Notes under the pieces: generated by a model
Seen by the model: only the letters and a program-made list of their open reading frames with translations
Told to the model about the DNA's origin: nothing
Database searches by the model: none
In this document: positions 54,219-63,229 of the stretch, piece after piece
Position numbering within the stretch: the first letter of the stretch is position 1
How the letters are laid out: each line of letters starts with the position of its first letter
Assembly (NCBI GenBank): GCA_934633985.1
Contig: CAKTYU010000001.1
Span: 124,001 to 188,000 of the forward strand
Length of the DNA stretch: 64,000 bases
Origin: an uncultured Clostridia bacterium
GTDB taxonomy: Bacteria; Bacillota; Clostridia; Christensenellales; CAG-138
Reading direction: 5' to 3'
Position numbers and translations under genes: made by a program

Positions 54219-55262
54219 ATGCTTGGAATAAGATTTTTGCGGGATATATTCGGCGAGGCGGTGGCGCTGGATCTCGGCACCGTGAACACCCTTGCGGCCA
54301 TAAGGGGAAGGGGGATAGTGCTTAGGGAGCCCAGCGCCGTGGCGGTGTCCATGGGCGGCGAAAGGGAGGTGCTTGAGTTGGGCGGCAAGGCCATGCGTAT
54401 GCTGGGCCGCACCCCGGGGCAGATAACCGTAAGCTACCCCATGAGGGACGGCGTTATAGCGGATATGGCGCTGGCGGAGGCCATGATACGCTTTACCATA
54501 GCCGAGGCGCTGGGGAGAAGGGCGGGGCCCTTGGGCATACGCCTTGGGCTGTGCCTGCCCCTGTGCGTAAACGACATAGAGCGCAGGGCGCTTATGGAGG
54601 CCGCAAAGAACGCGGGCGCAAGGGATATGGTGGTGCTTAACGAGGCCCTTGCCGCCGCCATAGGCGCGGGGCTGCCGGTGAGCGAGCCCGTGGGCAGCAT
54701 GGTGGTGGATATAGGCGGCGGGACTACCGACGCCGCGGTGGTGGCGCTGGGCGGCATAGCCTGCCATAAGTCGGTCCGCACCGGCGGCACGCACATCGAC
54801 AGGGCCATAGCGGAGTATATGGCCCGGGAGTATAAGCTGAGCATAGGCGAGCGCACGGCGGAGCAGATAAAGCTCACGCTGGGCAGCGCCCTCATGGGGG
54901 GCGACGAGCACATGGAGGTCCGGGGCAGGAGCATGGACACAGGACTGCCCCAAAGCATAGCAGTCGGGCAGGGGGAGATAAGCTATGCCATAATAAAGCC
55001 TGTGCGCCGCATAGTGGGAGCCATAAAGGATGCGCTTGCGGAGACGCCGCCGGAGCTTGCGGGGGATATATACGACAGCGGCATAATGCTTACCGGCGGC
55101 GGGGCCATGCTGGACGGCCTTGCGGAGTACGTGAGCCGCGAGACACATATAGCCGTGCGTGTGGCGGAGGAGGCGGAGAGCTGTGTTGTGCTGGGCGCGC
55201 TTAGGGCGCTGGATATAAGGGACAGGATAGACTGCATACAGGACGGCGAGCTTACCGCGTAG
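54219..55262 (+). CDS. mreB: Rod-shape-determining protein MreB
   Basis: Actin-like filament guiding lateral wall synthesis. The 347-residue protein has phosphate loop 1 (ALDLGTVNTLAAI), phosphate loop 2 (VVDIGGGTTDAAVVALGG) and the adenosine motif (MLTGGGAMLDGLAEYV). An N-terminal LGIRFLRDIFG could be the membrane helix. The ATG follows GGAGGT by 7 bases. A good housekeeping promoter was not found; the best candidate has a 19-base spacer. It is separated from mreC by a promoter. Confidence 0.95.
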   Translation: MLGIRFLRDIFGEAVALDLGTVNTLAAIRGRGIVLREPSAVAVSMGGEREVLELGGKAMRMLGRTPGQITVSYPMRDGVIADMALAEAMIRFTIAEALGRRAGPLGIRLGLCLPLCVNDIERRALMEAAKNAGARDMVVLNEALAAAIGAGLPVSEPVGSMVVDIGGGTTDAAVVALGGIACHKSVRTGGTHIDRAIAEYMAREYKLSIGERTAEQIKLTLGSALMGGDEHMEVRGRSMDTGLPQSIAVGQGEISYAIIKPVRRIVGAIKDALAETPPELAGDIYDSGIMLTGGGAMLDGLAEYVSRETHIAVRVAEEAESCVVLGALRALDIRDRIDCIQDGELTA

Positions 55263-55315
55263 GCGCTGCAATATGGCAAAATCCGGTCCGGTTTTTAAAC
55301 AAATGTAACGATTTG

Positions 55316-55338
55316 CCGCCATGCCTTGCACATGGCGG
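55316..55338. promoter_or_regulatory. Inverted repeat over the mreC -35 box
   Basis: A perfect 8-bp inverted repeat (CCGCCATG, 7 bases, CATGGCGG) whose centre and right arm hold the -35 box. As it lies upstream of the start of transcription it should act as DNA, probably as an operator. Confidence 0.5.
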
Positions 55339-55354
55339 TGCTTGCATTTATAAT
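55326..55354 (+). promoter_or_regulatory. Sigma-A promoter of mreC-mreD-pbp2
   Basis: TTGCAC, 17 bases, perfect TATAAT, about 80 bases before mreC. Confidence 0.7.
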
Positions 55355-55435
55355 AATTATCGGAGTTTTATAGCGAGCCTGTACATGGCGGCCGCGGAGT
55401 GCTTTTCCCTGCGGCGTAACGATAAGGAGCGGATA

Positions 55436-56290
55436 ATGCACGATTTTTTTCGCAGCAAGGGCTTTTTGATAATACTGATAATAATAGCCGTGCTGTCCAT
55501 ATTCATAGCGGCGACATATCGGGACCGGGCAAAGGTGTCCTTTATTGAGGATACCGTAAATTCGCTGGTCAAGCCGGTGCAGGGCTTTTCCGTTAAGGCG
55601 TCCAATTCCATAATACACTTTTTTGAGAGGGTGTTCAGCTCCACAGATCTGGATAAGGAAAACGAGCAGCTTAGGGTAAAGCTGGCCCAGTACGAGATAA
55701 TCGAAAGCGAGCTGGAGACAATGCGGGAGGAGAACGCGCGCCTGAAGGAGCTTTTGAATTACACGGACATTACCGACAATTACAGCTATGTGACCTCCAC
55801 CGTAATAGGCAAGAGCCAGGGTATATGGTTCAGCGAATTTACGGTGAACGCGGGCCGCAGGGACGGCGTTGAGGAAAATATGGCGGTGGTGAACTCGCAG
55901 GGGCTGGTGGGGCGCGTAAACAGCGTGAGCGCAAGCACCTGCAAGGTGACGGCCATAATAGACAGCACCTCGGACATAAGCGCAATGGTGGAGCGCACGC
56001 GCGATTACGGCTTTGCGCGGGGCATACTCAATACCGACGAAAAGGAAACGCTGGAGCTTTACTACCTGCCCAGCGGCTACGACCTTGTTCCGGGCGACAC
56101 CATAGTTACCTCCGGCATAGGCGGGACCTTCCCGAAGGGCATAGCCATAGGCACCGTGACAGAGGTATCCCGCTCCAGTGACGACGCGGAGGAGAGGAAC
56201 GCCATAATCGAGCCGGCGGTGGATTTTCTACGGCTGGAGGAGGTAATGATAGTAAAGGTAGACAACAAAGGGGAGGAAAAGACGGAGTAA
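55436..56290 (+). CDS. mreC: Rod-shape-determining protein MreC
   Basis: Bitopic membrane protein that scaffolds the elongasome outside the cell. In the 284-residue protein a membrane segment (about 9-26) is followed by a coiled coil (about 65-105, ENEQLRVKLAQYEIIESELETMREENARLKELLNY). The beta-barrel part has FSEFTVNAGRRDGVEENMAVVNSQGLVGRV and PGDTIVTSGIGGTFPKGIAIG. The ATG at 55436 follows AAGGAG. It overlaps mreD by one base. Confidence 0.95.
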   Translation: MHDFFRSKGFLIILIIIAVLSIFIAATYRDRAKVSFIEDTVNSLVKPVQGFSVKASNSIIHFFERVFSSTDLDKENEQLRVKLAQYEIIESELETMREENARLKELLNYTDITDNYSYVTSTVIGKSQGIWFSEFTVNAGRRDGVEENMAVVNSQGLVGRVNSVSASTCKVTAIIDSTSDISAMVERTRDYGFARGILNTDEKETLELYYLPSGYDLVPGDTIVTSGIGGTFPKGIAIGTVTEVSRSSDDAEERNAIIEPAVDFLRLEEVMIVKVDNKGEEKTE

Positions 56291-56808
56291 TGTACCGGCT
56301 GTATGCGGCGCTGAGCATAGTGATCGGGATATACCTCGACTCGGTGCTGTTTGCAAAAGTGAATATAGCCGGCGTGGTGCCGGACTGCGTGCTGGTGGTG
56401 ATAGTGTGCATGGGCATACAGCTCGGCGCGGCGGAGGCTGCGGCGGCAGGCTGCGCCGTCGGGCTCATCATAGATATACTTTTCGGCAAGGCGGTGGGCA
56501 TAAACGCCATAGCCTATATGGTGGCCGGCGCCGTGGGAGGCATATTCTATAAAAAATACTATGCGGACAACATGATAATACCGGTGCTTACGGTCGGCGT
56601 ATGCGCTTTTTTGAAGGAAAACCTTATGGCGGTACTCACAAAAATGGTGGGCGGGCGGTTTTCCTACTTCGGCATGCTTATAACCTACATGGTACCGTCG
56701 GCGCTGATGAGCGCGGCGCTCTGCATACCGGCGCACGCGCTGCTAAAGCCCCGGCTTATGCTCTCCGCCAAAAAACGCTATGACAGGAGCGCCGGAGGAA
56801 TAAAATAA
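56290..56808 (+). CDS. mreD: Rod-shape-determining protein MreD
   Basis: A 172-residue protein with about five or six hydrophobic membrane segments and little else conserved, in the canonical mreC-mreD-pbp2 position. Its start shares a base with the mreC stop (TAATG). The call rests mainly on gene order and hydrophobic pattern. Confidence 0.88.
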   Translation: MYRLYAALSIVIGIYLDSVLFAKVNIAGVVPDCVLVVIVCMGIQLGAAEAAAAGCAVGLIIDILFGKAVGINAIAYMVAGAVGGIFYKKYYADNMIIPVLTVGVCAFLKENLMAVLTKMVGGRFSYFGMLITYMVPSALMSAALCIPAHALLKPRLMLSAKKRYDRSAGGIK

Positions 56809-56811
56809 ATA

Positions 56812-59415
56812 ATGAAGAACAGCATATCGAGATTCATAATAATATCGTTGGTCCTCATGTGCCTCATGGGCGCGCTCATATATAAGCTACACGAGGTCAC
56901 CATAACCGAGGGCGCGCAGTATGCCGAGGCGGCAGCGAACACCAGCACCAGCTCCATAGACATAAAGGGCACCCGCGGCAGGATACTCGACCGCAACGGT
57001 GTGGTATTGGCGTACAGCAAAAACAGCTATAACGTGGAGTTCCTGCGCGATGCGGACAACCGCACCGATTACGATTCCGCAACCTATACCGATTCCCTTA
57101 TAAAGGCCATAAAGATAATAGAGGACGGCGGCGGCAAGACCATCGACACGTCGTACATACGTTTGGATGAGGACGGCTCCTTCAAGTACGAGTGGGGCGT
57201 GAAGAGCAAGGCGGCGCAGGTGGCGAGGTACAAGAACTTCTGCCAGTCCATGGGCTTTAACATAACCGAGTCGCTGAAGAAGAACGAGAAGATAGCGGAT
57301 AAGTCCCAGTGGGACACCAGCACATGGCCCACGGCGGAGGCGGCCTATACAAAGCTCCGCGCCTTGTGGTTCATACCGGAGGATCTTTCCTTTGAGGATG
57401 CAAACAAGGTTATCTCCATACGACAGGAGGTATTGCTCAACAACTACCGCGCCTATGAGCCCATCACCATAGCATACGACGTGAGCATGGAGGTGGTGGC
57501 GGAGATAAAGCTGCGTTCAGAGGAGCTTCCCGGCCTTCAGACCAGCCAGAGCACGACCCGCGTTTATCCGCGGGGCACCACGGCTGCGCATATCCTGGGC
57601 TATCTCGGCAGGACGGCCACAGAGGAGATGGTAAAGGAAAAGGGCTATGCCTATGACGACTACATAGGCGTATCCGGCATAGAATACACCATGGAGGAGT
57701 ACCTGACGGGCTCCACCAACGAGCGCAAGGGTGAGCGGGTGCTGGAAAAGAACAAAAACGGCAGCGCCATAAGGGAGCTTTCCTATACCCCCGCCAAGGA
57801 CGGCGACGACGTTATGCTCACCATAGATATAAACCTCCAGACCGTCGTGGAAAAGGCCCTTGAGGACCTCATAGCCAAGATAGACGAAAAGGAAGAAAAG
57901 CAGCTTCTGGAGAGATATGCGGATTACGAAAAGGCTACTAACGACGACGTGGAGGGCATAAAGACGGCCAAGACCGGCGCGGCGGTGGTTATGAACGTAA
58001 ACACCGGACAGGTGCTTGCCATGGCGTCCTACCCCTCCTTTAACCCGAACTGGTTTATAGCGGGCCTCAGCCCGGAGCAGGACGAGGAGCTGTTCAACAG
58101 CGAGTTTTCCGCGGAGACCACCCCCACCCGCAATAAGGCGATATCCACAAAGCTGGCGCCCGGCTCCATATTTAAAATGGTCACAGGCGTTGCGGCGGCG
58201 GCGGAGGGGGTTTTGGATATAAACGAGCATATAAGCTGCGACTATGAGTATATAATCAAGTATACCGACGAGAGCGGCAAGGAAAGGACCATAGAGCAGA
58301 ACGCCCCCAGATGCCACCTGAAAAACAGGAGCAAGATAGGCCAGCACGCCAACCAGACGCTGGCGGACGCCATAAAGAACTCCTGCAACTACTACTTCTG
58401 CGAGGCGGCGTATCGATTGGGCATAGACAAGCTCAACGAATGGGCGGGCAAATTCGGCCTTACCAGCCGCACCGGCATAGAGCTTACCGGCGAGACGGAG
58501 GGCATAGCGGGCGGACAGAAGGTGCTCTTCGACAATACCCTCATGGGCGAGGACGGCACGCTGGACGTGGCGAACCAAAAGACCAGCCTTCCCGGCCTGG
58601 TCTACCGCAAGCTCAAGGAGACCTTGGTAAAGTTCGTGGAGAGCCGAAACGCCGAGGTGGACGAGGAGGCCATAACCCGCTGCGCCAAGCGCCTTATGGA
58701 GCTTCAGGACGGCGACATAACCAACAAAGGCCCTGAGATACGAAGGATCATAAGCGAGGAGATAGACATTCCCGAGGGCATCACCCAGATGCGTAAGGAC
58801 TGGATAAACAGCGTTTCCTCGCTGCTAAACGAGATACAGTGGAAGCCTACCCAGACCATCCGCGCAGGCTTTGGCCAGGGCACAACGCTGGTCACGCCCG
58901 TAGCGGTAGCCCGCTATGTAAGCGCGCTGGCCAACCGCGGCACCGTGTACGACGTACATATAGTGGATAAGGTCATGGACAGCAGCGGCAGCACCGTAGA
59001 GAACGTCGCCCCCAGCGTGTACAGCCAGATAGAGATATCCGACGATATATGGGACGCGGTCAGCGGCGGCATGAAGGGCGTCGTATCCCCGGAGGACGGC
59101 GGCACGGCCTCCAGCGCCTTTAAGGATTATCCGGAATTTCGCAAGAAGTACATAGACACCGAAATGTTCGGCGGCAAGACCGGCTCCGCCCAGATAGGCC
59201 GGCGCGCAAAGAACATAGATATCGAGAACACCTCGTGGTTCGTCACCTTCGCCCCCCGGGAGCAGCCCGAGATAGCCATAGTGATATGCGTGCCATACGG
59301 CCTTTCCGGTTCCTCCAGCGTCCCAGGCATAGTGGATATACTGACCTATTACTTTGGCCAGTCTGAAAACGCGGCGCCGGAGAACCTCGTGGCAATAAAC
59401 GGGCTCACGGAATAA
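56812..59415 (+). CDS. mrdA: Penicillin-binding protein 2-type transpeptidase (elongasome)
   Basis: An 867-residue class B PBP crosslinking peptidoglycan for cell elongation with RodA/MreBCD. It has an N-terminal membrane anchor (about 7-26) and the pedestal domain start GTRGRILDRNG. The transpeptidase domain has nucleophile Ser453 in APGSIFKM, SCN (524-526) and KTGSAQ (788-793). It is longer than the common roughly 650-700 residues through inserts at about 115-215 and 590-670. No rodA gene follows. It closes the mre operon. Confidence 0.94.
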   Translation: MKNSISRFIIISLVLMCLMGALIYKLHEVTITEGAQYAEAAANTSTSSIDIKGTRGRILDRNGVVLAYSKNSYNVEFLRDADNRTDYDSATYTDSLIKAIKIIEDGGGKTIDTSYIRLDEDGSFKYEWGVKSKAAQVARYKNFCQSMGFNITESLKKNEKIADKSQWDTSTWPTAEAAYTKLRALWFIPEDLSFEDANKVISIRQEVLLNNYRAYEPITIAYDVSMEVVAEIKLRSEELPGLQTSQSTTRVYPRGTTAAHILGYLGRTATEEMVKEKGYAYDDYIGVSGIEYTMEEYLTGSTNERKGERVLEKNKNGSAIRELSYTPAKDGDDVMLTIDINLQTVVEKALEDLIAKIDEKEEKQLLERYADYEKATNDDVEGIKTAKTGAAVVMNVNTGQVLAMASYPSFNPNWFIAGLSPEQDEELFNSEFSAETTPTRNKAISTKLAPGSIFKMVTGVAAAAEGVLDINEHISCDYEYIIKYTDESGKERTIEQNAPRCHLKNRSKIGQHANQTLADAIKNSCNYYFCEAAYRLGIDKLNEWAGKFGLTSRTGIELTGETEGIAGGQKVLFDNTLMGEDGTLDVANQKTSLPGLVYRKLKETLVKFVESRNAEVDEEAITRCAKRLMELQDGDITNKGPEIRRIISEEIDIPEGITQMRKDWINSVSSLLNEIQWKPTQTIRAGFGQGTTLVTPVAVARYVSALANRGTVYDVHIVDKVMDSSGSTVENVAPSVYSQIEISDDIWDAVSGGMKGVVSPEDGGTASSAFKDYPEFRKKYIDTEMFGGKTGSAQIGRRAKNIDIENTSWFVTFAPREQPEIAIVICVPYGLSGSSSVPGIVDILTYYFGQSENAAPENLVAINGLTE

Positions 59416-59427
59416 CAGATAAAATAA

Positions 59428-59452
59428 AAAATGCCGGCTTAGCCGGCATTTT
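59428..59452. terminator. Bidirectional terminator between pbp2 and the thioesterase gene
   Basis: An 11-bp perfect stem (AAAATGCCGGC, loop TTA) with A and T tracts on either side. Confidence 0.85.
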
Positions 59453-59473
59453 GTGTTGTTCTGTTTTCAAAAT

Positions 59474-59863
59474 CTATTGCTTCAGCTTCCCCTGGGTCTT
59501 TGCCATGAACTTCTGTATATCCACTATGAAGCGCTCGTGGGTGCCTTCGCCGATGAGGCCGCGCTCATCGTGGGCGGAAACGCTGAAGGTGAGCTTGCGC
59601 CCGTCTATGGCGATAAGCTCGCTCTCGCACCATACCTTTAGGCCCACGGGCGTGGCGCTTACGTGGGATATGTTAAGGCCTATGCCCACGGTGGTCTTGC
59701 CGGGCTCCATGTAGGGCTCCACGCTGAAGCACGCGCAGGTCTCCATAAGGTTGACCATCTGGGGCGTAGCGTACACCTCGAGGGTGCCGCTGCCCACGGC
59801 CTTGGCGGTGTTCTTGTCGGTCACGTCCAACTCTATTCTTTTCTTTATGCCTGTCGTCAGCAT
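59474..59863 (-). CDS. Hot-dog-fold thioesterase (FlK-like)
   Basis: A 129-residue protein with the single hot-dog fold of the fluoroacetyl-CoA thioesterase-like group. VGSGTLEVYATPQMVNLMETCA supplies the substrate pocket and catalytic Thr/Glu region, GKTTVGIGLNISHVSATPVG the central helix, and VSAHDERGLIGEGTHERFIVD the last strands. It should hydrolyse an acyl-CoA; the substrate is unknown. The ATG at 59863 follows GGAGG by about 10 bases. Confidence 0.88.
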   Translation of the reverse strand: MLTTGIKKRIELDVTDKNTAKAVGSGTLEVYATPQMVNLMETCACFSVEPYMEPGKTTVGIGLNISHVSATPVGLKVWCESELIAIDGRKLTFSVSAHDERGLIGEGTHERFIVDIQKFMAKTQGKLKQ

Positions 59864-59911
59864 TTTCAGTTTGCCTCCTGTGGGGTATTTAGCTTTGCCG
59901 TTATCGGAAAG

Positions 59912-59925
59912 GCAGGCATGCCTGC
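59912..59925. promoter_or_regulatory. Perfect palindrome in the thioesterase 5' region
   Basis: GCAGGCATGCCTGC is a perfect 14-base palindrome just downstream of the expected transcription start. It is a candidate repressor site. Confidence 0.45.
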
Positions 59926-59936
59926 GATACATATCT

Positions 59937-59965
59937 ATAATATCCTATCCGGACAGTTAAGACAA
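59937..59965 (-). promoter_or_regulatory. Promoter of the thioesterase gene
   Basis: Minus strand TTGTCT, 17 bases, TATTAT, about 75 bases before the start codon. Confidence 0.55.
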
Positions 59966-60020
59966 CGGGAAAATGCCGATTCCATAAAGCGGCGTTCAAG
60001 CGATTTTTTGAAAAACAGGC

Positions 60021-61172
60021 TCAATACAGCTCGATGAGCAGGGCGCGGAGAGCGCCGAACATGGCCTCGCCCCGCTGAGGATAGGCGGATAGCATAAAGC
60101 CGTGCAGCTCGTCAAGGGCCTTCGCGGCTATATCGGTGCAGCGCAGCACAGAGGGCGCGGCGCAGAGCCAGCTCGCCTTTAGGCAGTGCGCGCACAGCGG
60201 AAGCTCTATTTCATCTGGGTCGAGGGCCGCGAAGTAATCCCGGTCGGCCGCGCATTTGCTTATGCAGCAGGAAATGTCGGATTCCTTTGCCGAAAAGAGG
60301 GAGGCAAAGCGCCTTGCGCATACGTCCAGGCTCTCCATGCCGGTGGGCTTGCCCTCGCTGATGAGGGACATGGCTGCCGCCTCCGGCAACCCCTCCCGGG
60401 CGAAAAGCCCCGCAAGGCCGGCGGGCACGCCGCGCAGCGCATCGCCAAAGCCGTATAGCAGGTCGAGGTATTCGGAGCCGTATATGCGGTTGAGCTCGCG
60501 GCGCTTTAAGTCGATGAAGCTATCCAGCGTTTCGTCCGATATGCGTATGCGCTTGGCGCCCTCCTCGGCGGAAAAGTCGGGGTTCACTATCGCCTGATCT
60601 ATGAAGGAACGGATATCCTCCTGCACCGCGCCGCAGAGCGCCTCGGAATATATCTCGAACGCGGCTACGGACTGCTCAAAGGGTATGCCGGCCTCCATGC
60701 GCCGGAATATAAGGCCCATTATGCTTATATCATAGGCGGTGAATAGCTGCCTTCTCCCGCTCCTTATGCCGCCGATTATGCCACGGCCGAGGAGGGTGCG
60801 TATCTGCTCGGCAGTTAGGCGGGTCTGCCGAGCCGCCTCGCTAAGCGGCACGGCGTCGCCCGTGGTGCGGTAGTCTACCTTGTGTATGGCGTCCAGCAGC
60901 GCAAGCTCCGGGGGGCTCCCCGCGCCGGAGGAGCTGAGAAGGTGCTTTATCACGGAAAGGGGGTAGAAGCGCTCTCTTTGCAGCATCCGTATCGCCCGTA
61001 TGGTGGCTACGCAGTCAGGGGAATACCAGGACATATTCCGCCCGGTCTTGAGCGCCGGGCGGATAAGCCCCTCCTTGACGTAAAATTTAAGCGTGGATAC
61101 GTTCACATTGGCGGCCTTTGCAAGCTCGCCTATCTTCATCAGGCCATCGGTGGAGGTCTTTTGCTCGCTCAT
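60021..61172 (-). CDS. Large MerR-family regulator with two helix-turn-helix regions
   Basis: A 383-residue regulator, far longer than common MerR proteins (130-270). Residues 12-80 are a MerR winged helix (LMKIGELAKAANVNVSTLKFYVKEGLIRP). A second MerR-like HTH follows at about 105-165 (VPLSEAARQTRLTAEQIRTLLGRGIIGGIRSGRRQLFTAYD). The C-terminal part is helical and carries a Cys cluster (CCISKC, then CAHCLKASWLC) that could bind a metal or ligand. As last gene of the transketolase-dehydrogenase operon it probably controls that operon. Confidence 0.85.
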   Translation of the reverse strand: MSEQKTSTDGLMKIGELAKAANVNVSTLKFYVKEGLIRPALKTGRNMSWYSPDCVATIRAIRMLQRERFYPLSVIKHLLSSSGAGSPPELALLDAIHKVDYRTTGDAVPLSEAARQTRLTAEQIRTLLGRGIIGGIRSGRRQLFTAYDISIMGLIFRRMEAGIPFEQSVAAFEIYSEALCGAVQEDIRSFIDQAIVNPDFSAEEGAKRIRISDETLDSFIDLKRRELNRIYGSEYLDLLYGFGDALRGVPAGLAGLFAREGLPEAAAMSLISEGKPTGMESLDVCARRFASLFSAKESDISCCISKCAADRDYFAALDPDEIELPLCAHCLKASWLCAAPSVLRCTDIAAKALDELHGFMLSAYPQRGEAMFGALRALLIELY

Positions 61173-61198
61173 AGGATAAAACAGTCACCTTTCAGGGA

Positions 61199-62410
61199 TC
61201 ATTTGCAGTCAATAACTATTTTAACCACATCCGGCGGATTTTCAAGCGCCAGCTTCAACGCCTTCTTGTAGTCGTCCAGCTTGAAGTGATGGGTGACGAA
61301 GCCGTCCAGCTTGTATATGCCGTCCCGTATCCACTCTTGAACGAGGTCGAAGGTATAAAGCTCGCGGCCCTGCCAGTGCTCCATGCCGTGTGCGTCCACC
61401 CCCACCAGGGTCAGCTCCTGCCACCATATCGGGCTTTCGTCGAAGGTTATTGCCCGCATGTGATGGCCTATCTTTACGAGCGTGCCGCGGGCCTTGAGTA
61501 GCCTTACCGCGGTGTGGTTTGACCAGTCGCCGCCTATGCAGTCGTATATCCTGTCAAACCCGCCGAAGAAGTACTTGTTGCCCTTCATGCCGGTGTATAT
61601 ATCGCTGCCGCCTGTGGCCTTGGCCGCGGCCTTGTAGGGGTCGCCGCTGAGTATGTGGTCGGCCCCAAGCTTGAGGGCAAATTCTTGCTTGGTCTTTACG
61701 CGCTCCATGGCCCATACCTCGCAGTCGGGCTGGATTATCTTTATGGCCTGTATTACGCCGAGGCCTATCGTGCCGCAGCCCATTACCAGTATCTTTTCGC
61801 CCTTTTGGGGCTGGGAGCGCAGCACGGAGTGTACGGATACGCAGGTGGGCTCCACCATTACGGCCTGCTCGTCGGTTATCTCGTCGTATATCCTCGCCAG
61901 GCCCTTCGCGGGGTATATGAAGCTGTCGCTCCAGCCCGCTCCGGTAACTATGTCGCCATAAGGAGAGGGCGCGCCATAGTTGGTGCAGAAGTTATAGTCC
62001 CCCCGCTTGCAGTATTCGCAGCGATCCTTTAGGCCCTTGGTATCGCAGCCCGCCATGTAGGCGCGGATCGTCACCCGGTCGCCGGGCTTGAGCTCCGTGA
62101 CCTCCGCGCCGACCTCGGTTATTACGCCTATGTTCTCGTGCCCGAGGTAGGTGCGCTTGGAGCCGGGTATGGGCTCGAAGGCGGAGTTCGTGCCGGTGGT
62201 GGCCTTGAAAAAGCTGATGTCCGTCCCGCACAGGCCGCAGGCGATGTTCTTCACCCTTACCCAGTCGCCCGCGGGCAGCGGGGGCTCCGGAAGGCCCTTC
62301 AGGTATTTTACCGCGTTAAGGCTGCCGTACAGCAGGCCCTTGGCATATTTTGCGGCGAATTTGGTAGCGAGTATACGGGGTATGTCCTTGTCAAAATATA
62401 CTGTCTTCAT
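61199..62410 (-). CDS. Zinc-dependent medium-chain alcohol dehydrogenase
   Basis: A 403-residue MDR dehydrogenase. The catalytic zinc ligands are in CGLCGTD and GHENIG. The structural zinc cysteines are in the CDTKG ... RCEYCKRGDYNFC stretch, and the Rossmann motif is VMGCGTIGLGVIQ. Compared with common sorbitol- or threonine-type enzymes it has an N-terminal extension (about 30 residues) and an insertion around residues 240-265. It oxidises an alcohol or polyol with NAD(P); the substrate is unknown. The operon context with transketolase suggests a sugar or polyol. Confidence 0.88.
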   Translation of the reverse strand: MKTVYFDKDIPRILATKFAAKYAKGLLYGSLNAVKYLKGLPEPPLPAGDWVRVKNIACGLCGTDISFFKATTGTNSAFEPIPGSKRTYLGHENIGVITEVGAEVTELKPGDRVTIRAYMAGCDTKGLKDRCEYCKRGDYNFCTNYGAPSPYGDIVTGAGWSDSFIYPAKGLARIYDEITDEQAVMVEPTCVSVHSVLRSQPQKGEKILVMGCGTIGLGVIQAIKIIQPDCEVWAMERVKTKQEFALKLGADHILSGDPYKAAAKATGGSDIYTGMKGNKYFFGGFDRIYDCIGGDWSNHTAVRLLKARGTLVKIGHHMRAITFDESPIWWQELTLVGVDAHGMEHWQGRELYTFDLVQEWIRDGIYKLDGFVTHHFKLDDYKKALKLALENPPDVVKIVIDCK

Positions 62411-62428
62411 ATACCTTTCCCCCAATCA

Positions 62429-63217
62429 TCAGGTGAGCATTCCCTGCAATATTGCCATGTAGTCGTTCAGGTAGCAGGCGTATTCCGGGCTGCCTATGGT
62501 CTCCACATAGCCCTTTTCCACGCCCTCCACAAATTCGCATTCCTTGCCCAGCACCTTCAGCGCGCCGTCCAGCGAGAAGAAGTGGAAAAGCACAAAGGGG
62601 CTGCGGCGGGTATATACCCCATGGCCGGATTTGGACTGCCCCGCCTTTACCCTGAGGTAGCAGGCTATGTAGTCCGGCTGCCCGTCATGCTCCACCTGGA
62701 ACTGGTATATCCTGTCCGGCTGGCGGCGGCAGAACTCCTGCATATCCGGGTCGCCCAGCTTGTTGTATTGGCTCAGGGCGCGGGTTATCATGTACAGGCT
62801 GCATTTTACCTTGAGCAGCTTTTCCGTGTCGTTTTTCAGCTTGTCGTTGGGCTTGGTCATTATCTTCAGGCCCATGAGTATGGAAAGCACGTGGGGGAGC
62901 AGGCTCAGCTTGCCCTTTATGGAGGGCAGGGCGAGGCCGCCCTTTAAAAGCGCGTTCATCTTCTCTATTGACGAAAAGGTGAGGGAAATGTCGCTTTTTT
63001 CCGCCGGGCCCTGAACCACGGTGAGCTTGCCGTCCTGGAATATAAGGTGGCAGCACAGCAGCTCGCCGCCGTTCATCGCGCCGAACTGCACCGTGGCGTT
63101 GAAGCTTTGGCATTTCTTATGCAGCTTGGGATCGTCGTCAAGCAGCACCTGCATTGTGGGGAACGCTGCGTTAAAGAACAGCTTTGCCGTCATTAAGTCC
63201 TGAGGAGATGCTGACAT
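62429..63217 (-). CDS. SCP2-like lipid-binding domain protein
   Basis: A 262-residue protein. The N-terminal 110 residues resemble an SCP2 sterol-carrier fold (NATVQFGAMNGGELLCCHLIFQDGKLTVVQGPAEKSDISLTFSSIEKMNALLKGG, then LPSIKGKLSLLP). The rest is unrecognised and contains CYLRVKAGQSKSGHG and a short aromatic stretch FVLFHFFSLDG. No signal peptide or membrane segment. It lies between the transketolase and dehydrogenase genes with gaps under 20 bases, so it probably belongs to the same pathway. Confidence 0.7.
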   Translation of the reverse strand: MSASPQDLMTAKLFFNAAFPTMQVLLDDDPKLHKKCQSFNATVQFGAMNGGELLCCHLIFQDGKLTVVQGPAEKSDISLTFSSIEKMNALLKGGLALPSIKGKLSLLPHVLSILMGLKIMTKPNDKLKNDTEKLLKVKCSLYMITRALSQYNKLGDPDMQEFCRRQPDRIYQFQVEHDGQPDYIACYLRVKAGQSKSGHGVYTRRSPFVLFHFFSLDGALKVLGKECEFVEGVEKGYVETIGSPEYACYLNDYMAILQGMLT

Positions 63218-63229
63218 CATATCGCCTCC

